A DNA stretch of 64,000 nt from an uncultured Bacteroidales bacterium (GTDB taxonomy: Bacteria > Bacteroidota > Bacteroidia > Bacteroidales > Paludibacteraceae): assembly GCA_946626605.1 (NCBI GenBank), contig CAMOUL010000004.1, positions 45,731-109,730 of the forward strand. Reading direction: 5' to 3'. Below the pieces are notes generated by a model. That model made no database searches, was not told where the DNA came from, and worked only from the letters and a program-made list of their open reading frames with translations. The translations under genes and the position numbers were made by a program. Shown here in pieces: positions 16,865-23,684 of the stretch (its first letter is position 1; each line of letters starts with the position of its first letter).

Positions 16865-17109
16865 AAAAAGATGCAGTAACATTCGCGCAACTAACCGCGC
16901 GGCTCGAAAGAGCCATTCACGCCGATGTCGGTGAAAAAGGCTTGAACATTCTCCTTTACGGGTGGATTACCAAATACGGAAAGGTCTCGCGCCTACTACT
17001 CGCCAACCGAAAGAGGCAAGATGGAGAGCCCTATCTAACCCTCGGAGAAGCGCAACATTTTTCCCAATATGCAGGCTACGACCTCACCAGAGCTAAGTTA
17101 CTTTATTAA
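16861..17109 (+). CDS. small hypothetical protein, ATGA-coupled
   Basis: 82 residues starting MKKDAVTFAQLTARLERAIH. Mostly helical and basic, no signal peptide, no recognised motif. Segment KYGKVSRLLLANRKRQ could contact nucleic acid. Translation is coupled to the preceding gene by the four-base overlap. A terminator hairpin follows at 17134, so the run 15641-17109 looks like one unit. Confidence 0.6.
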   Translation: MKKDAVTFAQLTARLERAIHADVGEKGLNILLYGWITKYGKVSRLLLANRKRQDGEPYLTLGEAQHFSQYAGYDLTRAKLLY

Positions 17110-17133
17110 TAACTATGTCTTTGTCATACTTTG

Positions 17134-17166
17134 CGAAGTCACTTTCTTGGTGGCTTCGTTTTTTTG
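17134..17166 (+). terminator. rho-independent terminator
   Basis: CGAAGTCAC (17134-17142) pairs with GTGGCTTCG (17150-17158) with one mismatch, followed by a run of seven T. Ends the 15641-17109 unit and is directly followed by the next promoter box. Confidence 0.75.
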
Positions 17167-17169
17167 TTG

Positions 17170-17179
17170 TACCTTTGCA
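17170..17179 (+). promoter_or_regulatory. promoter box of holin-like gene
   Basis: TACCTTTGCA, 20 bases before the 17199 start; TTTTTTTGTTG upstream overlaps the terminator T run. Confidence 0.7.
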
Positions 17180-17198
17180 CCGAATTTAAAAATCGCTT

Positions 17199-17411
17199 AT
17201 GAACAAAACACCTGAAAATATCGCCCAACTCATCATCGCCGCATTGGTCGTCCTCGGTGGTCTTGTACTGCTCCATGTAGGCATACAGATCGACCCTGCC
17301 GGAGAGATACACGAGACCGTCCTTGTCGCCTTCGGAGAAGCCGCCACCTTTGCAGGCAGTCTGCTTGGAGTAGATTACTACTACAAGCATAGGGGTCCCC
17401 GGAAATTTTAA
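17199..17411 (+). CDS. small membrane protein, holin-like
   Basis: 70 residues with one clear membrane helix (LIIAALVVLGGLVLLHVGI), then DPAGEIHETVLVAFGEAATF and a basic tail. This layout matches small holin-like or phage-tail-end proteins that I recall next to DUF5675 genes in Bacteroidota elements, and a DUF5675 gene is indeed next. Its own promoter is at 17170-17179. The last residues (HRGPRKF) and the stop codon are supplied by a palindromic element starting at 17392, so the original C-terminus may have been altered by element insertion. Confidence 0.65.
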   Translation: MNKTPENIAQLIIAALVVLGGLVLLHVGIQIDPAGEIHETVLVAFGEAATFAGSLLGVDYYYKHRGPRKF

Positions 17412-17480
17412 TTTCTGGGGAGAGGAGGAAGCGCGGCAACTTTCGCGTTACGTGTAACGCAGTCGTTGCAAGCCGCTTCC
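17392..17480 (+). repeat. palindromic element (core GAAATT) plus nested inverted repeat
   Basis: Conserved left flank GGGGTCCCC (17392-17400), core GAAATT-TT-AATTTC (17402-17415), right flank TGGGGAGAG. It is followed by a nested structure: GGAAGCG (17427-17433) with CGCTTCC (17474-17480); GCAAC (17436-17440) with GTTGC (17465-17469); and innermost GCGTTAC-GT-GTAACGC (17445-17460). Confidence 0.8.
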
Positions 17481-17520
17481 GACGAGGGCATCGATTATCA
17501 CTACAAAAACCGCAATCGCA

Positions 17521-18042
17521 ATGTTAACGATCCAAATGACAAGAACCCGCAAGTCGGGTAACGCCGTCTTCGGCAAGATGGTACTGCCTTTCTCTTCGCG
17601 ACCCATCTACGACCGCGAAGACAAGGATATCACCATCGACACCCTCGAGAATGCGCTTTATATCATACCCGCAGGGACGTACCCCCTTAGACGCACCTAC
17701 TCGTATAAGTTCAAGAAACTCCTGCCTCTCGTCGATGAGGTGCCCGACCGCTCCGGCATCCGCATCTTGAAGGGGGCCCCCGACGGATGTTTTACATCCG
17801 GTGGGGAGAGCGGAGGTAATGGTCGCACCTACGATTTAGCGGAGCGGTATCGTTCTTGCGACCCATTTACCGAACGCGACGAACATTCCACCGGCTGCAT
17901 CCTGACCGACCAATACGGACAGAGCACCTTGGATATATTGTTAAACCGTATAGAAACAATGTACAACAATGAAGAAATCTTACTCCAAATTAGCGACAAT
18001 CTGCCTGCTTTGCCTTGTCCTGGCAGCGGTAGCGGTCAGTAA
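17521..18042 (+). CDS. DUF5675 family protein carrying an in-frame palindromic element
   Basis: 173 residues. The family's N-terminal strand pattern is present (TIDTLENALYIIPAGTYPLR, then KKLLPLVDEVPDRSGIRI). The characteristic core normally reads GIRIHxGN...DTEGCIL. Here GIRI and HSTGCILTD are separated by about 40 residues, GAPDGCFTSGGESGGNG and on, the first part encoded by the palindromic element at 17772-17815. The family is usually found in phage lysis or tail regions and may be lysozyme- or peptidase-like; enzymatic activity is unproven. It follows a holin-like gene and overlaps a small lipoprotein gene. Confidence 0.75.
   Translation: MLTIQMTRTRKSGNAVFGKMVLPFSSRPIYDREDKDITIDTLENALYIIPAGTYPLRRTYSYKFKKLLPLVDEVPDRSGIRILKGAPDGCFTSGGESGGNGRTYDLAERYRSCDPFTERDEHSTGCILTDQYGQSTLDILLNRIETMYNNEEILLQISDNLPALPCPGSGSGQ
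17772..17815 (+). repeat. palindromic element (core CGGATGT) inside a coding region
   Basis: GGGGGCCCCC (17772-17781), then CGGATGT-TTT-ACATCCG (17784-17800), then GTGGGGAGAGCGGAG. Same element as 18178-18220, here in frame in the DUF5675 gene. Confidence 0.85.
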
Positions 18043-18178
18043 TCAGTCCTGCAAGGCTTGGCGTACTATAACCACCTCCGCCACCTATGTGCAGTCCAAC
18101 GACTCCGCGAAAGCGCAAACGACCACGACCATCTCCACCAAGACAACCGAAGAGTACGTAGGTACTCGTAGGAAGTAG
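17969..18178 (+). CDS. small lipoprotein
   Basis: 69 residues: basic start (MKKSYSKLA), hydrophobic stretch (TICLLCLVLAAVAVSNQSC) ending in a possible lipobox Cys29, then a Thr/Ser-rich tail. It overlaps the DUF5675 gene by 74 bases in a different frame, a common arrangement for small lysis-associated lipoproteins in phages (spanin-like), which would fit the holin-like and DUF5675 neighbours. The last codons fall in a palindrome, GAGTAC-GTAG-GTACTC (18152-18167), and the stop lies right at the next element. Confidence 0.6.
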   Translation: MKKSYSKLATICLLCLVLAAVAVSNQSCKAWRTITTSATYVQSNDSAKAQTTTTISTKTTEEYVGTRRK

Positions 18179-18360
18179 GGGTCCCCGACGGATGTTTTAC
18201 ATCCGGTGGGGAGAGCGGAGCTGCTCCGAGTATTTACTACTAAAACGTAGTTTTGGTACATATACGAGGAGTTTGCCCGCGACAGAAGAGTACCAAGGCG
18301 TCAAGAAGCGCTAAACCCACAGCCGCAAAGGGCGCTCGGCTATAAAGAAACCGCCCCTTA
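18178..18360 (+). repeat. palindromic element (core CGGATGT) and following nested inverted repeats
   Basis: GGGGTCCCC (18178-18186), CGGATGT-TTT-ACATCCG (18189-18205), GTGGGGAGAGCGGAG. The tail forms CGGAGC-T-GCTCCG (18216-18228), AAAAC-GTA-GTTTT (18242-18254), and TTGGTAC (18253-18259) with GTACCAA (18290-18296). AAGCGCT and CCGCAAAGG further on echo the leader at 10663-10682. No gene. Confidence 0.8.
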
Positions 18361-18416
18361 CTTACTCACTCATTTTTCCCTCCAAGCGGTGAGGAGATAT
18401 GTTCACCGCAAATAAA

Positions 18417-18797
18417 ATGGCAATAGTTCGATATGATCCGGGTATCAGCTCTGTTTCCGGAGCATTGGCTAAACCCAAGAAAGACGGACAGCACACCTGC
18501 GAGAAGATGCTGCTCGCGACCCACCGCACCGCTGCAACCACCTCGAGTGATTGCAACCGCATCTACCTCCGTCAACCGGTTAAGCGGACTTCTCCGCTGA
18601 CCCAGCGTGAGCACCAGATCCGCAACCGCTTTATCGGCGTGGCAGCGATGATCGCTGAGCGCAGTCATGACCTGTCGAAGATCACGACCGACCAGCAGAC
18701 CTTCATCGCTCAGAAGAGCGAGCCGAACGGCTGCAAGACCATGAAGAAATGGTACTGGAAAGTCTGCGGCGCTGAATGGGATCAGGCGCACGCCTAA
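18417..18797 (+). CDS. hypothetical protein, paralogue of the 16065 gene
   Basis: 126 residues from MAIVRYDPGISSVSGALAKP; a start at 18399 (six residues longer, behind GGTGAGGAG) is also possible. Layout matches the 16065 protein: PGISSVSGAL / PGIESISGSV, IYLRQPVKRTSPLTQREHQI / VYLSQKKKRTKPLSDKEI, then a helical block. Ends KKWYWKVCGAEWDQ. Basic overall. Function unknown. A clear terminator hairpin lies downstream. Its 220-base leader is the palindromic region 18178-18360. Confidence 0.75.
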   Translation: MAIVRYDPGISSVSGALAKPKKDGQHTCEKMLLATHRTAATTSSDCNRIYLRQPVKRTSPLTQREHQIRNRFIGVAAMIAERSHDLSKITTDQQTFIAQKSEPNGCKTMKKWYWKVCGAEWDQAHA

Positions 18798-18846
18798 CCC
18801 CCGCGAGGCAACACCTCGCTATCCCGCGGCTGACAACCGCCCAAGG

Positions 18847-18884
18847 AGCACTCCCCCTTACTCACAGGGGAGCGCTTTTATTTT
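18847..18884 (+). terminator. rho-independent terminator
   Basis: AGCACTCCCC (18847-18856) pairs with GGGGAGCGCT (18867-18876) with one mismatch, followed by TTTTATTTT. Confidence 0.8.
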
Positions 18885-18891
18885 CCACATA

Positions 18892-18930
18892 GGGCTCCCG
18901 CAGATTTCTAATCTGTGGGAAGAGCGGAGC
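18892..18930 (+). repeat. palindromic element (core CAGATT)
   Basis: GGGCTCCCG flank, core CAGATT-TCT-AATCTG (18901-18915), right flank TGGGAAGAGCGGAG. A shorter member of the family at 17392, 17772 and 18178, with a different core. Confidence 0.75.
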
Positions 18931-19035
18931 GGTATCGATGCCGCAATCTCCTTACCGAACGCTCCGGGCAAAAGAAAAAAAGGGGGCAAAACGAAAAAAA
19001 TCGCGCGGGCGCTTGCGTATATCAATATTTTTTTG

Positions 19036-19045
19036 TACCTTTGCA
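19036..19045 (+). promoter_or_regulatory. promoter box of zeta-type kinase gene
   Basis: TACCTTTGCA, 24 bases before the 19069 start, with TTGCGTATATCAAT upstream. Confidence 0.75.
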
Positions 19046-19068
19046 CCCGCAAAGGTTTTGAGCATAAA

Positions 19069-19647
19069 ATGCAGCAACCAAATTTATATATTATTGCCGG
19101 CCCCAATGGCGCAGGTAAAACAACGGCATCGTTTAATTTACTGCCGGAAGTGTTGCATTGCCCCAACTTTGTTAATGCGGATGAGATAGCGCGTGGTTTA
19201 TCGCCTTTTGCACCGGAGTTAGTTTCTTTTCAAGCCGGCAGAATAATGCTGCAACGGATTGACGAACTGCTTCCCCAGAAGGTGGATTTCGCGATAGAAA
19301 CGACGCTGGCAACGCGGTCTTATGTAAACCTTGTAAACCGCGCGCAAGATTTAGGATATAAGGTGCATTTGATCTTTTTCTTCTTGGAGAATGAAGAACA
19401 AGCCATCCGGCGTGTAGCGCAACGCGTGAGTATGGGCGGGCATAATATCCCGGAGGATGATATACGTCGTCGTTTCAAACGCGGTATATACAACTTATTA
19501 CATCTGTATCTGCCAATTTGTGATGGCGTTTTGGTGTATAATAACGTAATGACTCCTGCAAAATTAGTCGCAAGAAAAAGAACTAAGTTTGACGAGATAG
19601 AGATAGTGGAGTCAAATATGTGGAACCAATTAATCCAAAAAATATGA
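19069..19647 (+). CDS. zeta-toxin-type P-loop kinase
   Basis: 192 residues. Walker A near the N-terminus (IIAGPNGAGKTTAS), then FVNADEIARGLSPF and AIETTLATRSYVNLV, which match zeta toxin / UDP-N-acetylglucosamine kinase-like proteins. The Asp of NADEI and the Arg-rich RVAQRVSMGGHNIPEDDIRR lid are present. In known zeta toxins this fold phosphorylates a peptidoglycan precursor; the chromosomal relatives are not all toxic. An ATG 36 bases upstream would translate the promoter-proximal leader, so 19069 is preferred. It overlaps the next small gene by ATGA. Confidence 0.8.
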   Translation: MQQPNLYIIAGPNGAGKTTASFNLLPEVLHCPNFVNADEIARGLSPFAPELVSFQAGRIMLQRIDELLPQKVDFAIETTLATRSYVNLVNRAQDLGYKVHLIFFFLENEEQAIRRVAQRVSMGGHNIPEDDIRRRFKRGIYNLLHLYLPICDGVLVYNNVMTPAKLVARKRTKFDEIEIVESNMWNQLIQKI

Positions 19648-19796
19648 GTGAACGAGAATTAGAATCAAAAGTCAATGAAGGTTTGCGATTAACCCACCGC
19701 AGGCTGGTGGAACAACACCGCCGTGACAATCAACCGCTTATCTTTTGCGAGAACGGTCAAGTGAAGTATGTAGATCCGTTCACGGTTGCAATATAA
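19644..19796 (+). CDS. 50-residue partner of zeta-type kinase (putative antitoxin)
   Basis: Short gene coupled to the kinase by a four-base overlap. The protein (MSERELESKVNEGLRLTHRR, then LVEQHRRDNQPLIFCENG) has one long amphipathic helix followed by a short hairpin. A similar small ORF commonly follows zeta-type kinases in Bacteroidota (from memory). It is too short for a classic epsilon antitoxin, so the antitoxin role is an inference from size, order and coupling. Confidence 0.65.
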   Translation: MSERELESKVNEGLRLTHRRLVEQHRRDNQPLIFCENGQVKYVDPFTVAI

Positions 19797-19848
19797 AGAA
19801 ACAACAAAAAGTAAATAACAAATTTTAATACATTTAATACTTAAAACT

Positions 19849-21384
19849 ATGGCAAAAAAAGCATTGAACAAGTGGACCGCGCCGAAGAGTGTCGCTCCCG
19901 AGAAGATCATTCAGTTTGGTGAGGGTAACTTCCTCCGCGCATTTGTGGACTGGATTGTATGGAACATGAACGCTAAGACGAACTTCAACGGTTCGGTAGC
20001 TGTCGTTCAACCGATCGAGAAAGGTATGGTAGAGTGGCTGAACGGTCAGGACTGCCTCTATCACGTGAACCTGCAGGGCCGTCTGGATGGCAAGGCGGTG
20101 AACTCGCTCGAGCGTATCGACGTCATCTCGCGTGCGCTGAACCCGTACACCCAGAACTGGGCATTCATGGCGCTCGCAGAGCAACCGGAGATCCGTTTCG
20201 TCATCTCCAATACCACCGAGGCAGGTATCACTTTCGACGACAGCTGCAAGTTCACCGACGCTCCCGCTTCTTCGTATCCGGGCAAGCTCGTTCAGCTCCT
20301 CTTCCGCCGCTACAAGACTTTCAACGGCGATCCGACCAAGGGTCTGATCTTCATGCCCTGTGAGTTGATCTTCCTCAACGGTCACCACCTCAAAGACTGC
20401 ATCCGCAAGTACATCGAGCTCTGGAAAGACGATTTCGGAGCAGACTATGCAGGCTTCAAGGAGTGGTTCGAGAAATACAACTACGTCTGCGCTACCCTCG
20501 TGGATCGTATCGTACCGGGCTTCCCGCGCAAAGACATCGCTGAGATCCAGGAGAAAGTGGGTTATAACGACAACCTCGTCGTACAGGCTGAGATCTTCCA
20601 CCTCTGGGTGATCGAGAAACCGGAGAACATGTCTATCGAGGAACTCGAGGCTGAGTTCCCGGCTAACAAAGCCGGTCTGAACGTCCTGATCGCCGAGAGC
20701 GAGAAGCCGTACCACGAGCGTAAGGTGACGCTGCTCAACGGCCCGCACACGGTGCTTTCACCGGTAACCTATCTCTCCGGCGTGAATATCGTTCGCGACG
20801 CTTGCAACCACGAGATCCTCGGCAAGTACATCCACAAAGTGATGTTCGATGAGCTCCTCGAGACGCTGAACCTGCCGAAGGACGAACTGAAGGCTTACGG
20901 CGAATCCGTACTCGAGCGTTTCAACAACCCGTACGTAGATCACCAGGTGACCTCGATCATGCTGAACTCCTTCCCGAAATTCGAGACACGCGATCTGCCG
21001 GGTCTGAAAGTTTACTTGGAGCGCAAAGGCGAGCTGCCGAAGGGCCTCGTTCTCGGTCTCGCTGCTATCATCGAGTACTACAAGGGCGGCGTTCGTGAGG
21101 ACGGTGCTCCTATCCAGCCGAACGACGCACAGGAGATCATGGACCTCTTGAAAGAACTCTGGGCAACCGGCGACACCCGCAAGGTGGCAGAAGGCGTGCT
21201 CGGCGCTACCGACATCATCTGGAAAGAGTCCAAAGAGGACCTCAACAAGATCCCGGGTCTGACCGACCTCGTAGAGCTCTACCTCAACTCGATCGAGTCC
21301 GTCGGCATGCTCAAGACCGTTCAGCTCATGCTCGCTTCCGACAAGGTAGATGACGTGATTGCAAAGATCAAGAGTTTATTCTAA
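19849..21384 (+). CDS. uxaB: tagaturonate reductase (altronate oxidoreductase)
   Basis: NADH-linked reduction of tagaturonate to altronate in galacturonate (pectin) breakdown. Mannitol-dehydrogenase-family features: IIQFGEGNFLRAFVDW at the N-terminus (nucleotide binding), then VISNTTEAGITF and KVTLLNGPHTVLSP with the catalytic Lys and His region. 511 residues, somewhat longer than the E. coli enzyme. Followed 48 bases later by uxaA; no uxaC or kdg genes are in the window. The junction holds a CGACATAT repeat (about 21390-21425). Confidence 0.93.
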   Translation: MAKKALNKWTAPKSVAPEKIIQFGEGNFLRAFVDWIVWNMNAKTNFNGSVAVVQPIEKGMVEWLNGQDCLYHVNLQGRLDGKAVNSLERIDVISRALNPYTQNWAFMALAEQPEIRFVISNTTEAGITFDDSCKFTDAPASSYPGKLVQLLFRRYKTFNGDPTKGLIFMPCELIFLNGHHLKDCIRKYIELWKDDFGADYAGFKEWFEKYNYVCATLVDRIVPGFPRKDIAEIQEKVGYNDNLVVQAEIFHLWVIEKPENMSIEELEAEFPANKAGLNVLIAESEKPYHERKVTLLNGPHTVLSPVTYLSGVNIVRDACNHEILGKYIHKVMFDELLETLNLPKDELKAYGESVLERFNNPYVDHQVTSIMLNSFPKFETRDLPGLKVYLERKGELPKGLVLGLAAIIEYYKGGVREDGAPIQPNDAQEIMDLLKELWATGDTRKVAEGVLGATDIIWKESKEDLNKIPGLTDLVELYLNSIESVGMLKTVQLMLASDKVDDVIAKIKSLF

Positions 21385-21385
21385 A

Positions 21386-21428
21386 AACCTCGACATATCG
21401 ACATATCGGTATATCGACATATCGAAAA
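21386..21428 (+). repeat. ATATCGACAT tandem repeat at uxaB-uxaA junction
   Basis: Imperfect nine-base units reading CGACATATCGACATATCGG and on. No terminator is visible, so uxaB and uxaA are probably co-transcribed. Confidence 0.7.
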
Positions 21429-21432
21429 GTTT

Positions 21433-22914
21433 ATGACTAATGTCTTAAAAATCAATCCGGCGGATAATGTGGTGGTAGCAATACAACCGCAGACCGCCGG
21501 TGCGGTTATTGAAGTGGACGGCAAGCAGATTACGGTCCTCGAGGACGTGCCTGCCGGACACAAGATAGCCATCACCGATCTCGCAGAGGGCGAGAACGTG
21601 ATCAAGTACGGTTTCCCGATCGGTCATGCCAAAGAGGCTAAGAAAGCCGGTTCGTGGATGAACGAGAACAATATCAAGACCAACCTCGCGGGTCTGCTCT
21701 CCTATGAGTACCACCCCAAAGAGGTCGTTCTCAACATCCCCGACGAGAAACGCACCTTCATGGGCTACCGCCGCAAAGACGGCCAGGTAGGTATCCGTAA
21801 CGAGGTGTGGATCATCCCGACCGTAGGGTGCGTCAACGGTATCATCCAGAAATGTGCCGAGCGTCTGCGTCAGGAGACCGGCGCGGATAATATCTTCGCC
21901 TTCCCCCATAACTACGGCTGCTCGCAGCTCGGCGACGACCACGAGAATACGAAGAAGATCCTGCGTGACATGATCCATCACCCGAATGCCGGTGCTATCC
22001 TCGTCGTTTCCCTCGGTTGTGAGAACAACCAGCCGGATGTCTTCAAGGAGTTCTGCGGCAAGATAGACGAGGACCGCGTGAAGTTCGTGACGACCCAGAA
22101 GATCCAGGGCGACGAGGTAGAGTACTGCATGCCTATCCTGCGCGAGCTCTATACCAAGACGCAGCACGACAAACGCGTCGCTGTGCCTCTGTCCGAACTG
22201 CGCGTGGGACTCAAATGCGGCGGCTCGGACGGTTTCAGCGGTATCACCGCGAACCCGTTACTCGGTATGTTCTCCGACTGGTTGGTAGCACAAGGCGGTA
22301 CGACCGTGCTGACCGAGGTGCCGGAGATGTTCGGCGCAGAGACCATCCTCATGGACCGTTGTGCCAACCGCGAACTCTTCGACCGGACCGTCAGCCTCAT
22401 CAATGACTTCAAGGATTATTTCCTGTCTCACGGCGAGCCTGTCGGCGAGAACCCGTCTCCGGGCAACAAAGCCGGCGGTATATCCACCCTCGAGGACAAA
22501 GCCCTCGGTTGTACGCAGAAATGCGGTAAGTCCCTCGTGCGCGGCGTGATGCCTTACGGCGAGAGGCTGCAGGTGAAGGGTCTCAACCTCCTCTCTGCGC
22601 CGGGCAACGACCTCGTGGCTTCGACGGCGCTTGCTTCCTGCGGATGTCACATGGTGCTCTTTACCACCGGACGCGGTACGCCGTTTGGTACGTACGTACC
22701 GACGATGAAGATCTCCACGAACTCGAACCTCGCGAAGAACAAACCCAATTGGATCGATTTCAATGCGGGTGTCATCGCCGAGGGCGAACCGATGGAGGAG
22801 GTGGCGAAACGTTTTGCAGAGTTCGTCATTGCCGTCGCTAACGGCACGAAGACCAACAACGAGAAGAACGGCTACCACGAGATAGCTATCTTCAAGAACG
22901 GTGTTACTCTCTGA
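21433..22914 (+). CDS. uxaA: altronate dehydratase
   Basis: Dehydrates altronate to 2-keto-3-deoxygluconate. N-terminal SAF-like domain (residues 1-90: NPADNVVVAIQPQTAGAVIE, GHKIAITDLAEGENVIKYGF), then the large catalytic domain with RKDGQVGIRNEVWIIPTVGC, FPHNYGCSQLGDDHE, LKCGGSDGFSGITANPL and SCGCHMVLFTTGRGTPFG. The Cys residues of these motifs are the likely metal ligands. 493 residues, normal. Overlaps comF by 14 bases, although that gene is unrelated to uronate metabolism. Confidence 0.94.
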   Translation: MTNVLKINPADNVVVAIQPQTAGAVIEVDGKQITVLEDVPAGHKIAITDLAEGENVIKYGFPIGHAKEAKKAGSWMNENNIKTNLAGLLSYEYHPKEVVLNIPDEKRTFMGYRRKDGQVGIRNEVWIIPTVGCVNGIIQKCAERLRQETGADNIFAFPHNYGCSQLGDDHENTKKILRDMIHHPNAGAILVVSLGCENNQPDVFKEFCGKIDEDRVKFVTTQKIQGDEVEYCMPILRELYTKTQHDKRVAVPLSELRVGLKCGGSDGFSGITANPLLGMFSDWLVAQGGTTVLTEVPEMFGAETILMDRCANRELFDRTVSLINDFKDYFLSHGEPVGENPSPGNKAGGISTLEDKALGCTQKCGKSLVRGVMPYGERLQVKGLNLLSAPGNDLVASTALASCGCHMVLFTTGRGTPFGTYVPTMKISTNSNLAKNKPNWIDFNAGVIAEGEPMEEVAKRFAEFVIAVANGTKTNNEKNGYHEIAIFKNGVTL

Positions 22915-23614
22915 CCTCCTCTTCCCGCGGACATGCCCGTTCTGCGGCAGGTATATCAGCGACCAACAGATCCGGGAGACTTACCTGGATTGGATCTGCC
23001 CGGATTGTTGGCGCCGGTTGCCCCGCACGGAGCAGGACCTCAAAGCGGAAAACAGTACCGAGACCGCCCTGACGGAAGGCAAGACAGTCATCAAGAAAGC
23101 CTTGCATCTCAACCGCGCAGGAGCATATCTCTTTTATGAGAAAGGGCATCCGATTCAGCAGGTGATCCACCGGATGAAGTACCGCGACGAACCGGAGTGG
23201 GGTATTTATCTGGGACGACAAGCGGTCTTGGGATGGCGCGACGAGCGGTTCTTTGACGAGATAGATGTCATCATCCCGGTACCCTTGCACCCCAAACGAC
23301 TGCGCGAGAGAGGGTATAACCAATCGGAGTATATCGCCAGGGGAATCAGTGAGATCACCGGTCTCCCGATAGACACGACCCACCTGACCCGCACCCGCAA
23401 CACACCCAAACAGGCGCTGCAGGACGGAGAAGGGCGAAAGACGAATGTAGCCGGGGCGTTTGCCGTGAACCACCCCGAGCAACTCTACCACCAACGCATC
23501 TTAGTGGTGGACGACCTGATCACGACAGGCGAGACGATGCGCTCATGCCTACAAGCCATGCGCGCCTTCCGTGGAGCCACAATAAGCGTCTTTGCATTGT
23601 GCAAAGCACAATAA
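22901..23614 (+). CDS. comF: ComF family phosphoribosyltransferase-like protein
   Basis: 237 residues. An N-terminal zinc ribbon has two Cys pairs (CPFC and CPDC) and is followed by a PRTase domain with HRMKYRDEPEWGIYLGR, PVPLHPKRLRERGYNQSEYI and the PRPP loop ILVVDDLITTGETMRSC. In competent bacteria ComF assists single-strand DNA uptake; in Bacteroidota its role is unproven. The start at 22901 overlaps uxaA by 14 bases and gives the family N-terminus LLFPRTCPFC. Confidence 0.9.
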   Translation: MLLSDLLFPRTCPFCGRYISDQQIRETYLDWICPDCWRRLPRTEQDLKAENSTETALTEGKTVIKKALHLNRAGAYLFYEKGHPIQQVIHRMKYRDEPEWGIYLGRQAVLGWRDERFFDEIDVIIPVPLHPKRLRERGYNQSEYIARGISEITGLPIDTTHLTRTRNTPKQALQDGEGRKTNVAGAFAVNHPEQLYHQRILVVDDLITTGETMRSCLQAMRAFRGATISVFALCKAQ

Positions 23615-23684
23615 AATGACCAAATGGCTAAATAAATGGCCAAATGGAAAATGACTAAATGGTACATGAATAGATGGTACATGA
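23613..23684 (+). repeat. AAATGG/AAATG repeat at comF-nadB junction
   Basis: At least six imperfect copies of (CC)AAATGG(CT)AAATG, then GGTACATGAAT twice. The nadB start codon lies inside the array. Confidence 0.8.

Noticed and set aside
19834..20748. Long minus-strand open frame (304 codons) across uxaB
   Set aside because: Antisense shadow of a clearly coding GC-rich gene; no promoter or family resemblance.
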